Of a DNA stretch of 64,000 nucleotides, positions 24,832-37,600 are shown piece by piece. A model generated the notes under the pieces. It worked only from the letters and a program-made list of their open reading frames with translations, was not told where the DNA came from and searched no databases. Every line of letters starts with the position of its first letter. The first letter of the stretch is position 1. Source of the stretch: Aphrophora alni. Its lineage: Eukaryota; Arthropoda; Insecta; Hemiptera; Aphrophoridae. The DNA is taken from contig OY740767.1 of NCBI GenBank assembly GCA_963513935.1, forward strand, positions 82,572,060 through 82,636,059, read 5' to 3'. Position numbers and translations under genes: made by a program.

Positions 24832-25145
24832 GAATAAGTTCCTAAATTTAAAACTGGATAAGTTTTTACAAGTAAATCTTACAACGTTCCACATTGGCTC
24901 ATATATTATACGTTCGGATTACGAATCATTTGACAAATTATTTAACCAGAATATAGTTGGTAAATTAAAACCTGGAGAACTTTTTATTTGTAAGTCTTGA
25001 AACGTCCAACATTAGATCATATACAGCAAAGTTCATATATATACTCAGATTGTCTCTATCATTGGTAAAATTTGTTGACAAAATAAAATAAAGTTGGTAA
25101 ATTAAAAACTGAACAACTTTTCACGTGTAAATCTTGAAAAAAATA
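24832..25145. repeat. Degenerate tandem repeat, three copies of about 120-138 bp
   Basis: The pattern 'agttggtaaattaaaa-ctgg-acttttta-aagt-ttgaaacgt' recurs at about 24832, 24953 and 25091, with the middle copy complete and the last cut short. Copies are well diverged, so this is an old array. No coding frame crosses it. Confidence 0.65.
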
Positions 25146-27888
25146 TTTTAAAAAATATATGCTAAGAGATATTACTAAAACGGCAAATTGTGACATACGT
25201 ATCTTTAAAATTAAAATAATCATACAAAATATGTTTAGTTACTGAAAGTTTAGTAAAATTAACATGAAAGCTTTGTTTTATTATTTGATGCACATGATTT
25301 AAACAAAATTGTAGTAGAAAAAAAGATTTTTGATATTTCCACCTTATCTTGGACATACGCGAGCCTTAACGTGCAGCTTGACGAACTACATGTTTCAAGG
25401 ATCATTAGTGACCTATCAAGTCAATATACTAGCTATATGCCATGTGGTCTATATTGCTATTCTTAACACAATTATTTTCTCTTAAAGTCACAGCACAATC
25501 TGACTATGGGGAAAATATCTCATTTTCCTTTTGTTTTCTTGATTATATGTTATAGTTGCAACTCTGGTTTAAATACCCTTTTATATAGGTACTTGGTGGA
25601 GTGCCTGTACATGCATATAGCTAGCTTCGTGCAGGCAAGAACTAACTTTACAATAAAATACCGTAAATTCAAAACACGACTTGTCTCTGCACCTTTTAGG
25701 TAGGCAATTTGCATGACACAAATTACGACCACAGTAAATGTACATAATCCCATGGTTAATAGCATTCCTCTTTCACACAATGTAGATAGGAATCCCTAAT
25801 GACTAGTAGTGAGAAGCTATTAAACTGCAGCCTGAAGCTATCTTTGTACACAGAATGTGTTCGATGTTATTCACTACTTTACGTTGCTCTTCAGAGTGAT
25901 CATCTTTCTTCATTTGTATATGATGGTGCTTCCTAAACACAAAAATATTACCTACTATTACTTCACATAAGATACCTGAGCTAGTAAATGTACGATTTGT
26001 TTTATAACACGTTAATTTTTCTCAATATTATAACATTGGTGAAAATAATATTTCGTAAGAAGTAACGTTTTGCCATTTTGGGGATCGTTTAACTGTATTG
26101 TTTAGGTTATGTTGAGTTTCAGTTCATTTTTTGTTAATTTAAATTAACTATTTTTGAATATTTAAATATTATAGAAAATAATAATTGTTTTTTAATCAGC
26201 AACAATTAAATGAAAGGTTCAAAAATTTACCAAAGGACAGTTTGTGTTTTTAGAAATAAATCTATTTCTAATACTTTTTTAAACTCTGGCGGATTTGGAT
26301 TGTTTTGAATATTCCAGTAGTAGCTAATTCAGAAAGGAGAGTATATAACAAATTTTGTATTTGATGTTTTACTATTTATCAATTAAAAGCAATGTAACGT
26401 ATAAAAATTACAAAATTAAATTATACGTGGACATGTTAATGTGACGAATTGTTTAAAATATTAATATTTTAAGAAACTAGAAATTTGTAAACTAGACGTT
26501 TGTAAACTAGATAGTATTTTTGCAGATGAATATTACAGTATTCGTAGAAAGTTATTGTTGTCAAATTACAAAATTAAAAATATGTTTTAAATTTTTTAAG
26601 TATGAATACTAATTTGGAGTAGTTATTATCAACAAGTATTTTGAAAATTTTGAAATTTAATGCTTTTTTTTATATTAGTGTACAGATTTTTTATTTTTTT
26701 TGTACTAATATATGGATCAGACTGTATTGATTTTGAACTCTATTTAGTAAAAATTGCAGTCTTATATATTTGTAGAAATGACTAGTTTATTATTGAACAG
26801 TCAAGAATATATAAAGTGTGTTCATTTTATAAGTTCACCATAAGAAAATGAGAATTATTACTTACACATTTATTGAGAAATACTCTAATTTATTTATTAT
26901 TGTAATAAAATAATATTTTTCCTACGGATTTCTAATGAGTAGAGAGTACGTATATCCTTAACCTTGTTTTTGCGAATTGACTTTAGTTTCGGGGTTTAAC
27001 AAAACAAAAAAATAAAGAAATCTAGATTTGTTGTGCATAACCAGCCTACTACAAGGAAGAGAACATATACAGTATAACATTTTGTAGAGCCGATTGTGCT
27101 CTAGATAGTGAATTGAGCTAAGATTATTTTATATATTTGGTCTGTGATAGTTCTTTGAAATGAAAAATTATTTAGTCAATCGGCTAAATTTTCAACGCTT
27201 TCCAAGGTTTGAAAGTGACTGTCTGTCAAGTTTTTCACCCTATTGGATAATAACTATTTCTTACTATATTTGATATGACGATCTATGTTAAAATCTGCCG
27301 TAAAATATTAAAATGTTTTGTAATTAATCAAAATTGGGAGAAAATAATATAAAACAAACAAATCTAAATACCTTTAAACAAATTTGGGGAAGGCTATTTA
27401 ACAAGAATTTTTTATCGAACATCCCTAACGCCCGAAAATTCGTTGAATGCTTATATTTCAAAATTTGGTTCTCTAATATCAACCATTAGGCTTTTGAACT
27501 ACTCTTGAGGACAATATATATGTAAAAAAATCATTGAATTTTGAGACTGTTTTATTTTACGAACATTTGTATTAGTCACTTCTCCCCTACTCAAAAAATT
27601 TAAAACAATATTGATAATATATGTTAACAAGTTTCTTCATATTTAAAAAGTGTCCTATATAAAATTTAATTATAGTGGAATGGTGAATTAATTACGGAAT
27701 AGTGACATTGTGAAAGAAGGATACGGTTAGACCTTCATTTGGGCTAATTTCATCCACGTAGTGCAAACAACGCATGCAAATTATGTTAATGCTTATTTTT
27801 AATTTTACGGTAGTATTTCAGCTTGTTTTGTAAGGTATTGTTGAATTTGAACAAATAGTGAGTATATTTCAAATAATTGAATATCAGA

Positions 27889-27890
<2 letters not shown>
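25146..27890. other. AT-rich DNA, no recognised feature
   Basis: Two overlapping opposite-strand frames at 25506-25780 have no recognisable domain. Nothing else was seen. Confidence 0.5.

Positions 27891-27891
<1 letters not shown>

Positions 27892-27957
<66 letters not shown>
27892..27957. repeat. (GT)n microsatellite
   Basis: About 66 bases of uninterrupted TG repeats. The poly(His-Thr) frame it creates on the minus strand is an artefact. Confidence 0.97.
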
Positions 27958-27959
<2 letters not shown>

Positions 27960-29078
27960 AACGAAGAGAGTTACAGAATTGTAGCGGATTTCATTGGGTA
28001 AATTAGTTGAAAACTGTAGTAAATGTTTAAGGAATAGAGATTTTGTAAACAACTATTTGAATATTAATGAAATTAACTTGCAGACGTTGTATTTGAAAAA
28101 ATCCCTATGTGTTATAATCTTTGTGATGAAATATCCTTTAAAAATGTTATGAAATTACCAGAAACATGTAACGTAATAATACCCTACGTAGATAATGGAA
28201 AATAATTGTTGTAATTAATTATCCTACATATCAATATACCGCATAGTCAGTAATTCTAATCCAGAAGTATTGCTTCAATAATTATTGTATGTCTTCTTTT
28301 AATAAAGTTATAATTCATAGGGATTAGCATAATAGTGATATTAACTGGATATTTCCAAATACAGTGCTTAGTCGATGTGTGTAATTAAAATTGTAATGCA
28401 ACTCCTACTTAGTATTGTGAGTTATAATAGTCTAATGTAATATATTTATTGGAAGCTAATAATACATTCAACGAGGTAGACGAATGCACAAAGGAAAAGG
28501 CTATAATTTTTAACTGAAATTTTATGTTAAAATATTAGATAATTAATAATGAATATTATGTAAATAACAACTTATACTTCCAATGCCGTTTATCATATGA
28601 ATATATGTTTGTTTTATCTCTGCACAAATAGAAAGCCGTCTTATTACGTTTTTGTGATCTTTATTTGTTTTGTGTTGTTTCAGTTCAGAAATATATGTCA
28701 CTCGAATCTTGCGTGTTACGAAAAGGTTGCTATTTTTCAACTGATGTGCTGGACAAATATAAAACAATACAAATTTGAAACTTCGTATGAATAGTAAAAG
28801 AAAATCAATATGAATTTGGTCAATAGATATACAAGTTGTTTCAAGTTTAAATCTTTTATATTTAACTAAATCAAAACGGGGGAATTCTAAATAAATATAA
28901 ATCTTATTGATAGAACCAATGCTTTCATATTTTATTTAATTAATTTAAATATGTATATTTGGTCAGCTGTTAAGGGCGCGTTACAAATTGTGTTCATAAA
29001 TACACAACAATAACATTATTTGTTAATTGTGTTTCATCAGTCTATGCGTGATAAATAATATTAAAAGAATGAATTATT
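27958..29078. other. AT-rich DNA, no recognised feature
   Basis: No gene, transposon end or repeat unit was recognised. Confidence 0.5.
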
Positions 29079-29174
29079 CAATTGAGCAACCGTTGGATAG
29101 GTTGTGGAAGCAACTTCATGGACTGGTCTCCAAGATCGCTAGATTTGACAAGTGTGTGATTTTTTTTATTATGG
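29079..29174 (+). pseudogene. Decayed mariner-type transposase, C-terminal fragment
   Basis: In one frame the plus strand reads NRWIGCGSNFMDWSPRSLDL, then TSV, a stop, and FFLLW. This matches the pattern '-RWIGRGGP--WPPRSPDLTPLDFFLW-' near the end of the catalytic domain in insect mariner-like DDE/D transposases, including the last acidic residue in the '-LDFF-' position, which is lost here at the stop. Only about 32 codons can be followed, and the flanks show no terminal inverted repeats. It is a dead fragment of a DNA transposon. Confidence 0.7.
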
Positions 29175-30150
29175 TAAATATACTTTTATTATGGTAAAAA
29201 AACATATATTCACACCACATAGTACCAAATAATCTCGGCAATTATCCAAAAAGTCTTATGACTTTTAGTTTTTTTTTTTCGTTGCTTTCAGTGCATAGTT
29301 ATTTGATGGACATCAGTTTGAATAAAAATGAATGTACACATTTTGCTAAATATTTCTTAATATGATTTAAATTAAACAACATTTAAATGGTTGCGCAGAC
29401 AAAATAATCGTGATGAAAAAGTTAGAAGTTTATTTTCAATACAGACATTTTGTTGTTGTTTAACATAAAATTTGAAACTTGAAGTTAGCTCTTTTCCATA
29501 TCTATTTGACATAAATGCAAAGTTTCAAATTTGTAGAGTTTCACTTAAGTTCAGCTCCTCAATTCACAAATAGCAAACTCTTTGTGAGACACTCTGTATA
29601 TACACGGATGTATAATACAGACAGAGATACACTGATTTTAATACTATATACCAAAACAAGTTATATGACAATACGTGTTTTTGATTCATTACAAAACATA
29701 AATATGAAAACAAAATATAATAAAAGATGCTCCAACATTTCACAACAATTCTCGTAGACTTATACAAAAAATCTAAGAATAGGTAACCCAAAAGTGTTCG
29801 TCACCATTTTCAAATAATGGTTTTGAAGTTATCTACAAAAAAATGATAAAGTGAACCACGAATGACGTCTTCCATGATTGACTATATCTCAAATTTTCTG
29901 AGAAATGTCACTTAATCTAACCAATATGTCACAAATTGTTTAATGAATATTATTGTTTCAACATAATTTAGAGATGTTTTATTGTTGATAATAAGGTGTT
30001 GTGGAAATTTGTGTTTTTTATTCAATTGATTATTTTAAATTATTTGTTAGGCATATATCATTAAATTTGAAATCAGCGTTATAAAATATACATAGCAAAT
30101 AATTTTTAGGAAATCAGTTCAAAAGTATTGAAATTATGAACATTTTTGTT
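29175..30150. other. AT-rich DNA, no recognised feature
   Basis: Overlapping frames on both strands at 29515-29791 have no recognisable domain. Terminal repeats for the adjacent transposase relic were looked for by eye and not found. Confidence 0.45.
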
Positions 30151-30154
30151 TTTT

Positions 30155-30375
30155 AAATTGCCGATTGGTCTAGTTGTCAGTATTCGCGCTTCTTGTGGAA
30201 AAGATTCCTGATTTGATCCACGTGAGAGTTTGTATGGTGTTGACCCAACATCGCGAGAAAAGAGGTAAAGTAGGTAACGAATCCTGGCTAGAAAAGCTAG
30301 ACTTACAGCCGATGGGAACTCTATGTGCTGATACCATAACATTTAACGGAAGGCCTCGACCTACGGTGAGCTAAT
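30155..30375 (+). repeat. tRNA-derived SINE-like element
   Basis: GCCGATTGGTCTAGTTGTCAG at the 5' end is A-box-like, and TTCCTGATTTGATCC about 35 bases on is a decayed B-box. About 150 bases of unrelated, more GC-rich sequence follow, then CCTCGACCTACGGTGAGCT. The arrangement is that of a tRNA-headed SINE with its body. Frames on both strands inside it are incidental. Confidence 0.5.
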
Positions 30376-30902
30376 GCGTCAAAGATCTATTTTAATTTAA
30401 TTTTGTTTATTAACTTGTGTTCATTGTTCCAACGTCTAATATGTTAGTAAATTAGAACCAGAGTTATAAATTACATATAAAAAATCATTTTGTTAAAGAA
30501 ATAGTTTGAAAAACAAAAAAAAAGGTTGACATTTACGAAGCCATTTTAGATTTTGAGTAGAAAATATTATTTTAACTTTGAATTTGTTAGTAAATTTAGA
30601 ACCAACCTCATCCTAAATGAGGAACTAAAAAGTTATAATTTGTTGACGAAAATTTTAAATCAACGGCATATAATCAACGTAAAATTAGTGTGATTACAGT
30701 CAGTTGAGCAAAATAAGATTGCAATTGTTGAGGTCATTTTGTAGTAGGCTAAGTAATTTATCTTTTGGTTATTATTATCATACTAGGTACAGTGACATTT
30801 TTGGTTAAGGGTATTACGTCTTAAAGGACAAACATATTAGGATTTCATAATGATTTCAACAAAATCATTTAAACAGTATTGTATTACTCTTATACCCGTC
30901 TA

Positions 30903-30958
<56 letters not shown>

Positions 30959-33900
30959 AGTATATATAACTATAAATTTTTTTATGGATTTACAAATTGT
31001 ATCGTTATAATTTTAAATTTTTTATTAATTAAGACAGTTAAACACAATGTGTCGTAATGTCAAGGTCATCCACGAAATAAATGTTTGGTGATAAAGTCAA
31101 GAAATCTGTATTAAATCTCCACCAATGGTTTCGGTTTATTTATTCTTTGATTCCGGTACATTGTTACATATCTCGGTGGGGAGTCTTGTAACCTTGTCAA
31201 AGGTCAACCTTATAACTTTTGAATAATTATATTTTGGACGGTTGCCAAAACATCTCATATATCTATTGTACCGGATATTGTAAGTGGTTATTTAACCAAT
31301 CATAAATTCAATAAACGTTTAAATGACTATAAATTTCTTCTTCTTTGTAAATATTTCAATTTGTTGAACGATACAAATGTAGATATATGGTGCACGACAA
31401 TCAGCGGATCACTTTATGTTTTATAACAGCGTTATTATCAACAACAATATTATATTTTTATGTCAAACAGATTTAATACATTTTCTTAATTAGATACGTT
31501 AAATTTTGAAATACGAATGACGTGGAGTTGACAGTAACAGATACATTTCACAGAACAATTCCTATTCCGTTTTCGATTGCGGAAATGTGGTTTCAGCTCC
31601 GTAGTACATCTTAGGTATGGACAGATTGACTGATCCTCTTCCCGGGTCCCAGATTAAAGGGTGTCGGTCACAAGCAAATTGGATTTGATTTCAAACTTTG
31701 ATAAAGAAAAATCTTAAAACAGAAATGATTTGCATTAGAAAAGGAACACTGTTGTATACCGTATTTCGAGAAATGTTTGATAAACAAACACAGTCAGATT
31801 TCATCCCTGGCTGAAGCTATGAACATTCGGTCACAATATTGTCATTTATTTTCTGTATTTCTTTCGTTATAACTCTTTGATCTGGGACTTAATTTCAATC
31901 TAGTAATCAGTATTATGTGACATAAATAATGTCTTCATGGACAATGAGTATTTTTAATAATTTTTTAAAGGCAAAACAATTGTGTTACTAGTAGTCCGGG
32001 TGATTGAATTCTCCCTATCGTTTGGCTCAATCCTTGATCTATACGGTTACCAATCCTCTTGCAAAGGTTTATGAAATAAATATAACGGAGACTGGGCAAC
32101 AAAACAAACAATACAACACACAAATAAAATAAAATAGTGACACGAAAACGTGCAAACCTTTAATGGAAGTGTCATATGTAAGAAAATGTATACAGCTTTC
32201 CAGTTTACATTGGTACAGATCTACACAATCAGTTTTCAGCATCTTTAGCAACGTTTTAAATATCTTGTAGCTGCCACCATCTAGACATTGAAAACGTTAC
32301 TAAATACTTTACAAATTGATCTTGTTTATCTTATAGACACGACACCATTAATCGTTTCGGTTGATGGTACTACAAGATATCTCAAGAGTCTAGGAACGGT
32401 CGATGACAGTCGGAGGACGGTTACACCTAAAGAAAGCAATGTTTGACAAATCGCCTACTGTCACAAGAATGGTGTTCTACACTGAATAAATATCTCAGCG
32501 GGAAGTAAGTACGCAAAATTTCAAGTTCATTTATTCCCCTTATTGAAACTTGTTTATTTCAAGAAATGAACCTGTATATTTAAAGCGTTGATTTAATTTT
32601 TCATGTGTCAAAACTAATAAATAGCAAAAAATCAGGATTACAGGTATAGGATACTTATAAAATATGTTAACTTTTGGATTCATATCTAAATGAGTGTATG
32701 TACAGTGACTCGTCTAAACTAAACTGAAGCAATATATTTATGTCAAGTTGTGTTATAATTTAATATCACTACTTATAATAATCACAGCAAATTTACTATT
32801 TAAGGAATAAATTTACCACTGGAAAATTATGATTTTTTACGACTGGATTGATTTTGTATAATGGATATTTATAAAGATCTTCCCGAATAATTTGGAACTA
32901 TTTTATTTCATTGAAAGAGAAATACTAGCTAAATCCTGTTGAAACACTTTTAAAACGGTTTCAAAAATACTAGACCATATTTTTTTCATAAATATTTCGC
33001 ATTTATTTATTACCTCAATGTGGAGTTTTTAAATACAATAGATAATTTAAAGTGTATCTATGTAATATAGCTTCAAGCAATATCATAATAATATTGATTT
33101 TAATGTCCTTTCAACAAATTCATTAAGATCACAGTCAGCCAAGTCACAAGTAACATCAATAATACCTGTATATAACATAACTCAAATTCTGTTGAAATTT
33201 AAATATGAAATAATTACTTTTTATGAACGTAAAAAATGCACCCATTTTGGAGATTTTAACAATTAGGTTTGTTACAAAATGAAGTACTTTTCGTTTGGAA
33301 ATCTGTTTTTTGTTACTGCATGTTTAGCAAAAGAGTTTTTTTTCACAAGAAAATAAACAAATAATAGTATTAATGTAAGTGCTTAAACTTTTAAGTAAAA
33401 TAAAATTGGAATACACAATAATATATTTAATTTTATAATTATTTCAAACTATTACTCAATTAACCTTCAAAATAATCAAATCATAGCCGAAAAAGGAATC
33501 ACAAACGAAACCTGCTTAACAAGATTTTAAATGAACCATTATTAAAAGAGACAATAAAAAAGAAACATTTTTATAGCCATGCCAAAATTTATGAAATAGT
33601 TAAATCTGCATATATTGTGATCATTAATAATTTCAAAAATTCCAAAAAAATAATAAATCCATTTCAAGGGGGTTTCCTTTTCACGCGTAGATGAACAGGT
33701 GATAACAGACAGAAGTCAGTACCTTGTTTAGACCTTATTTGTACTGAGCAAGGCCAAAGTGCAAATTTGCAAAGAAAGAACTAGATCTCCTAAAGTCCTA
33801 CAGTCGTCTTCTATTGTTCTGTTTGTTTTAAGATTTAATCGTCGAGAACTTACATTAACACTCAACCACAACTGTCCTCTTCTAGCTTATAACAGTTCTT

Positions 33901-34310
33901 AGCACTAGGCACTTTTTACGTTAGGCAAGTTGGTATGGGGGAAAAAGCGTTAAAAAAAAAAAAGGAAAACAAATAGTTGTGCAGACGAAATTTTCTTATA
34001 AACATTGTCTGGACCATATTTATTTTAGAAAACCAAATGTACCGTCTTCCCGCGTAAGGGGAGGGGGGATGCCTACATCATACTCATTAAGAAAACTAAA
34101 AGACCCAGGGAGTGTGGAGGTAGAATATTATTATTCTGTAAAGAAGTATGTTATCAATAAATTGTCAAGGTGTCGAATTTTAGGAATGCCAATTTTTCTA
34201 ATTACCTTCTTTTGTATTAAAAACACCATTAAAAGTGGTACTAAAATTGTGCCATTATTGAGAGTAAATTCCTATAAATAACTACTAACCTGGGAGACCT
34301 TTGTTTGCAG
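30376..34310. other. AT-rich DNA with a TA microsatellite; no gene recognised
   Basis: A TA run lies at 30906-30955. Mixed-composition patches at 31540-31680 and 32340-32510 have no open frame or motif. The 100-residue plus-strand frame at 33979-34281 has no recognised domain. Confidence 0.5.
30906..30955. repeat. (TA)n microsatellite
   Basis: About 50 bases of uninterrupted AT dinucleotides. Confidence 0.97.
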
Positions 34311-34314
34311 ATAT

Positions 34315-34554
34315 TGACGGTCTCATTTATAAAGGATATGATGAAGAGCCTTGCTTAGACTGTCTTACTGTTTAACGCCCCTCTTAATATTAAATGATTG
34401 AGAAGCCTTTGAATTCAATCTTACCACTCCTTTAGGGTTTTGATGAACAGAGTGTATGGCTGATAATAAATTGAGGGCATATTTTTCGTTCTCAGGGTTT
34501 CCCAGATCTTTTCCCATGTAACTGAATTAAAGGTTGCCTTAAGGTCTAGAAGTA

Positions 34555-34557
<3 letters not shown>
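34315..34557 (-). pseudogene. Decayed non-LTR reverse-transcriptase fragment
   Basis: On the minus strand the sequence reads LVLLDLKATFNSVTWEKIWE, which corresponds to RT motif A ('-LDLKAAFDSV-R--LWE-') with the catalytic second Asp changed to Asn. Further on, in a shifted frame, it reads GVKQ, stop, DSLSKAL, matching 'GVKQGDSLSP-LF', the next conserved RT block. The distance between the blocks is shorter than normal, so there are deletions and frameshifts as well as stops. The upstream side runs directly into a TA microsatellite. The clade cannot be set from so little. Confidence 0.7.

Positions 34558-34620
<63 letters not shown>
34558..34620. repeat. (TA)n microsatellite
   Basis: About 63 bases of AT dinucleotides directly adjoining the reverse-transcriptase relic. 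The poly(Tyr-Ile) frame here is an artefact. Confidence 0.97.
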
Positions 34621-34621
<1 letters not shown>

Positions 34622-37600
34622 TGTACACATAAACTGTTTAAATAACCTTTTAGGTAATTTAATTCTCTAAATTAAAAAAGTTTTGATTGACGAAGTATTT
34701 TCTGATTTATCAGCATTTCCCCCCCCCCCCTTCTAATCGGCTATTTTTTAATGTACAACCAAAATTATAATATTTACTGTTGATTGTTTCATGATGTATA
34801 GATAACAACACAAACATCGCAGTTTCAGAGCAATTTGCGATAAAAGTTTTTTTTTTTTAAATTGTGATAACAGGGTAAACATAGTTAATGAAAAACAATA
34901 TAATATCAGAAACTGCAAAACATTTGACTTTTTACAAAAATGTAGTTGGATAATTTTTAATTAGATCCTTATTTTTGAGTAATTATTTTAAAAAATGATT
35001 AAAATATGGATTTTTCAATGTTTTTGTTCAAAAATCCGCATTTCGTCAATTTTACAGAAGAAACCAATTTAAATAATAAATTGTATATATTTGTACTTTA
35101 TAAAAATTCGACTGATATTTTTTGATAACATACATATTTTCTGAGTTAACGGGAAATACTAATTTCTACCCCCTCTTCCTTGAGTAGAGAGGGGTGTGGA
35201 ATGTGGTGAATTGTTTTATTTTCTTAAATTGTATGGTCCAGATAATTTTCGAGCGTAATTTATTCTGTACAACTATTTTCTTGTTAATACATGTTAAAAT
35301 TGATACTATGGTTATACATAGTATGTATGTAACAAGTCATATATGAGAATGACAGTTACGTCAACGAACAAAATAAGTCATGAACAGTCAAAATACTGTA
35401 ACTCATCATATTATTTTGATGCCTAGTAGAAGGAAAATGTCTGTAGTTTATGTATTTTATAAAATTGCATAACAATTTTATGATTGTAAATGTAAGTGAT
35501 ATGACAACAATTTAATTAGTTTTAGTGTAAAACTAGTTATTAAATCAGGCTAATTTAGACTAGGAATGATAATATTCAATGTTACGATAAATAAATTACA
35601 TAGTTTACGACTTTACACCCGTTTTATAGGGAATAATTAATTAAGACACAAACTACGTTGTCGCGGGAATTGTTGGAGTTCTTCAAGTTTCAAGAACTCT
35701 ACTAAATACTATAATATTTGTTTGTAGTTGTAATGGAAAGCCAGTTTCTTCTTAAACATAGAAGTGGAATGTTGATTACTTTTTATTTTGTTTTAAGTTG
35801 GTGGTACAACTCTTATCAAAGTTAATAATTTAATTATTTGGCAATACCTTTTCGTAAGCCGTTAAATAAGTTTAATTATGTTAAGAGAGAGGAGCAATTT
35901 GATTTCCTGAAAATACAAATGAGAAACCTTAGTTATTATTAGAATAATACTTTTAATACAACAAATAATTAATTTGAAAGAAAGTAAAATTTTTAATTTA
36001 ACCCTGTGACATCGGCTTAAATAGTTAAATTTCAGCATATAATATTAACACTAAGAATTGGTAATATAAATAAAAAGAAATATAATACATAATTAATAGA
36101 CAATAATACAACAAAATACAACATATATACAGTTAAATAATTACTTACAGCTTTCAAATTAAATCCCCAACTTTCATCTTTAAATTACATGAAAATGGCT
36201 TCAATTTTGGACAAATTATTAGACTATATGTAAGAATAAAAGATTAAATAATTTGATGAACTTACAAACAATATAGCTATAGGTAGGATATCAGTTGATT
36301 ACTCGATTAAAAGAACAAACAAAAAACATAATAAATGCGTATAAAAATGTTGTCCCAAAATAAATATTTTGAAAAAATATTAAATTTGATTATATTATAT
36401 TTTTGATTAGAGATAGATGAACGATGCAATATTATTATTAGAATGTACAAGTTTTAAACAAAAAATTCAAAATTTCTCTTTAAAAGAAAACTAACATTTG
36501 TTTGTTACCGGCGTTTACACTTTTTTAATTTAAAAACTGAAAATTTGCAATTTAATGTTCAATGAAAAAGTGGATTAAAAATTGGTTGAGGGCAAAAACA
36601 GAATATCAAAACTCCATTTTATTTTTACATTTAAAAATATTGCTTACATTTTAAAACACGTTTGGATGTAATGAACAAATCATTAAAATCTTAAAATTAT
36701 AGCCTATTTTAGATACTATTATTATTTGGTGCTTTTATTAATAGTCAGGTCACTGAAATAATATTACAAATATAATACATCTGTAGCTGAACAAGGTTAC
36801 ATGCGTCTGGAGAAGGGTAAGAAAGAGAAGACATAATTTAAAAGTTATTAGTCTTTTATAGAAATAAAAAATAAATGTATTAGAGTTGAAACAAATAGAT
36901 GACATACAGAAGGTGGTTCTACTTTTATAAAAACTAGTCCTTGTTGAGAATCTCTAACAGTCTAGACAAAACGTGACATGTCTTCCTTCCTAATGTGGTC
37001 TCCTTGTGCAGGATGGCTGTAAAATACTTATTTATGTTGATCTGACGTCCTTAGCTACATAGGCGTAAAATGGATAGGCTTAAAGTATTCAAAGCATAAT
37101 CCAGTAAAACCCACTATCATAATATTAATAGCGTAGAAAAAGCATTAAACACATTGCATGTACCGCCTGGTTAAAACTGACATACAAACACACATTTATA
37201 TTAATTGCCCTTATAAGTTATTCTGTGTATGTTGAGAAGACTTTATTTTATATTTCTATAAGCAACAAAACTATATTTTGCTCTCTGCAATTGTTTGTTT
37301 GAAATTCTTCTCTTTGTGTCAAAATACTAAAATGTATTTACTCAAACTACTCAACCACTGTAACTTGCCACAGACGTAAACCTCTTCTGTACGACAGGAT
37401 GCGTTTGTAGGTAAATTTACTTATAAGCTTTTCTGTAGTGTAAAGGAAAACAAAATCAACGAAAATAGTTTCTATAAACGAATGTCCGAAAACGCTTAGT
37501 TTACCCCGTCTGTTGTTATATGAAATATATGAGATATTGAGTTCTGTTTGGTGCAATCATTTCTTATGTAAACTTCTACCAATGTGTCAAAAACTAAGAC

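Noticed and set aside
27786..28052. Open frame with a poly(Thr-His) middle
   Set aside because: It is created by the GT microsatellite at 27892-27957.
33979..34281. 100-residue plus-strand frame
   Set aside because: No recognisable domain or supporting signals. It adjoins a decayed LINE fragment and is probably chance.
34421..34630. Open frame with a poly(Tyr-Ile) N-terminus as a membrane protein
   Set aside because: The hydrophobic part is the TA microsatellite. Only the downstream part is meaningful, as a reverse-transcriptase relic.
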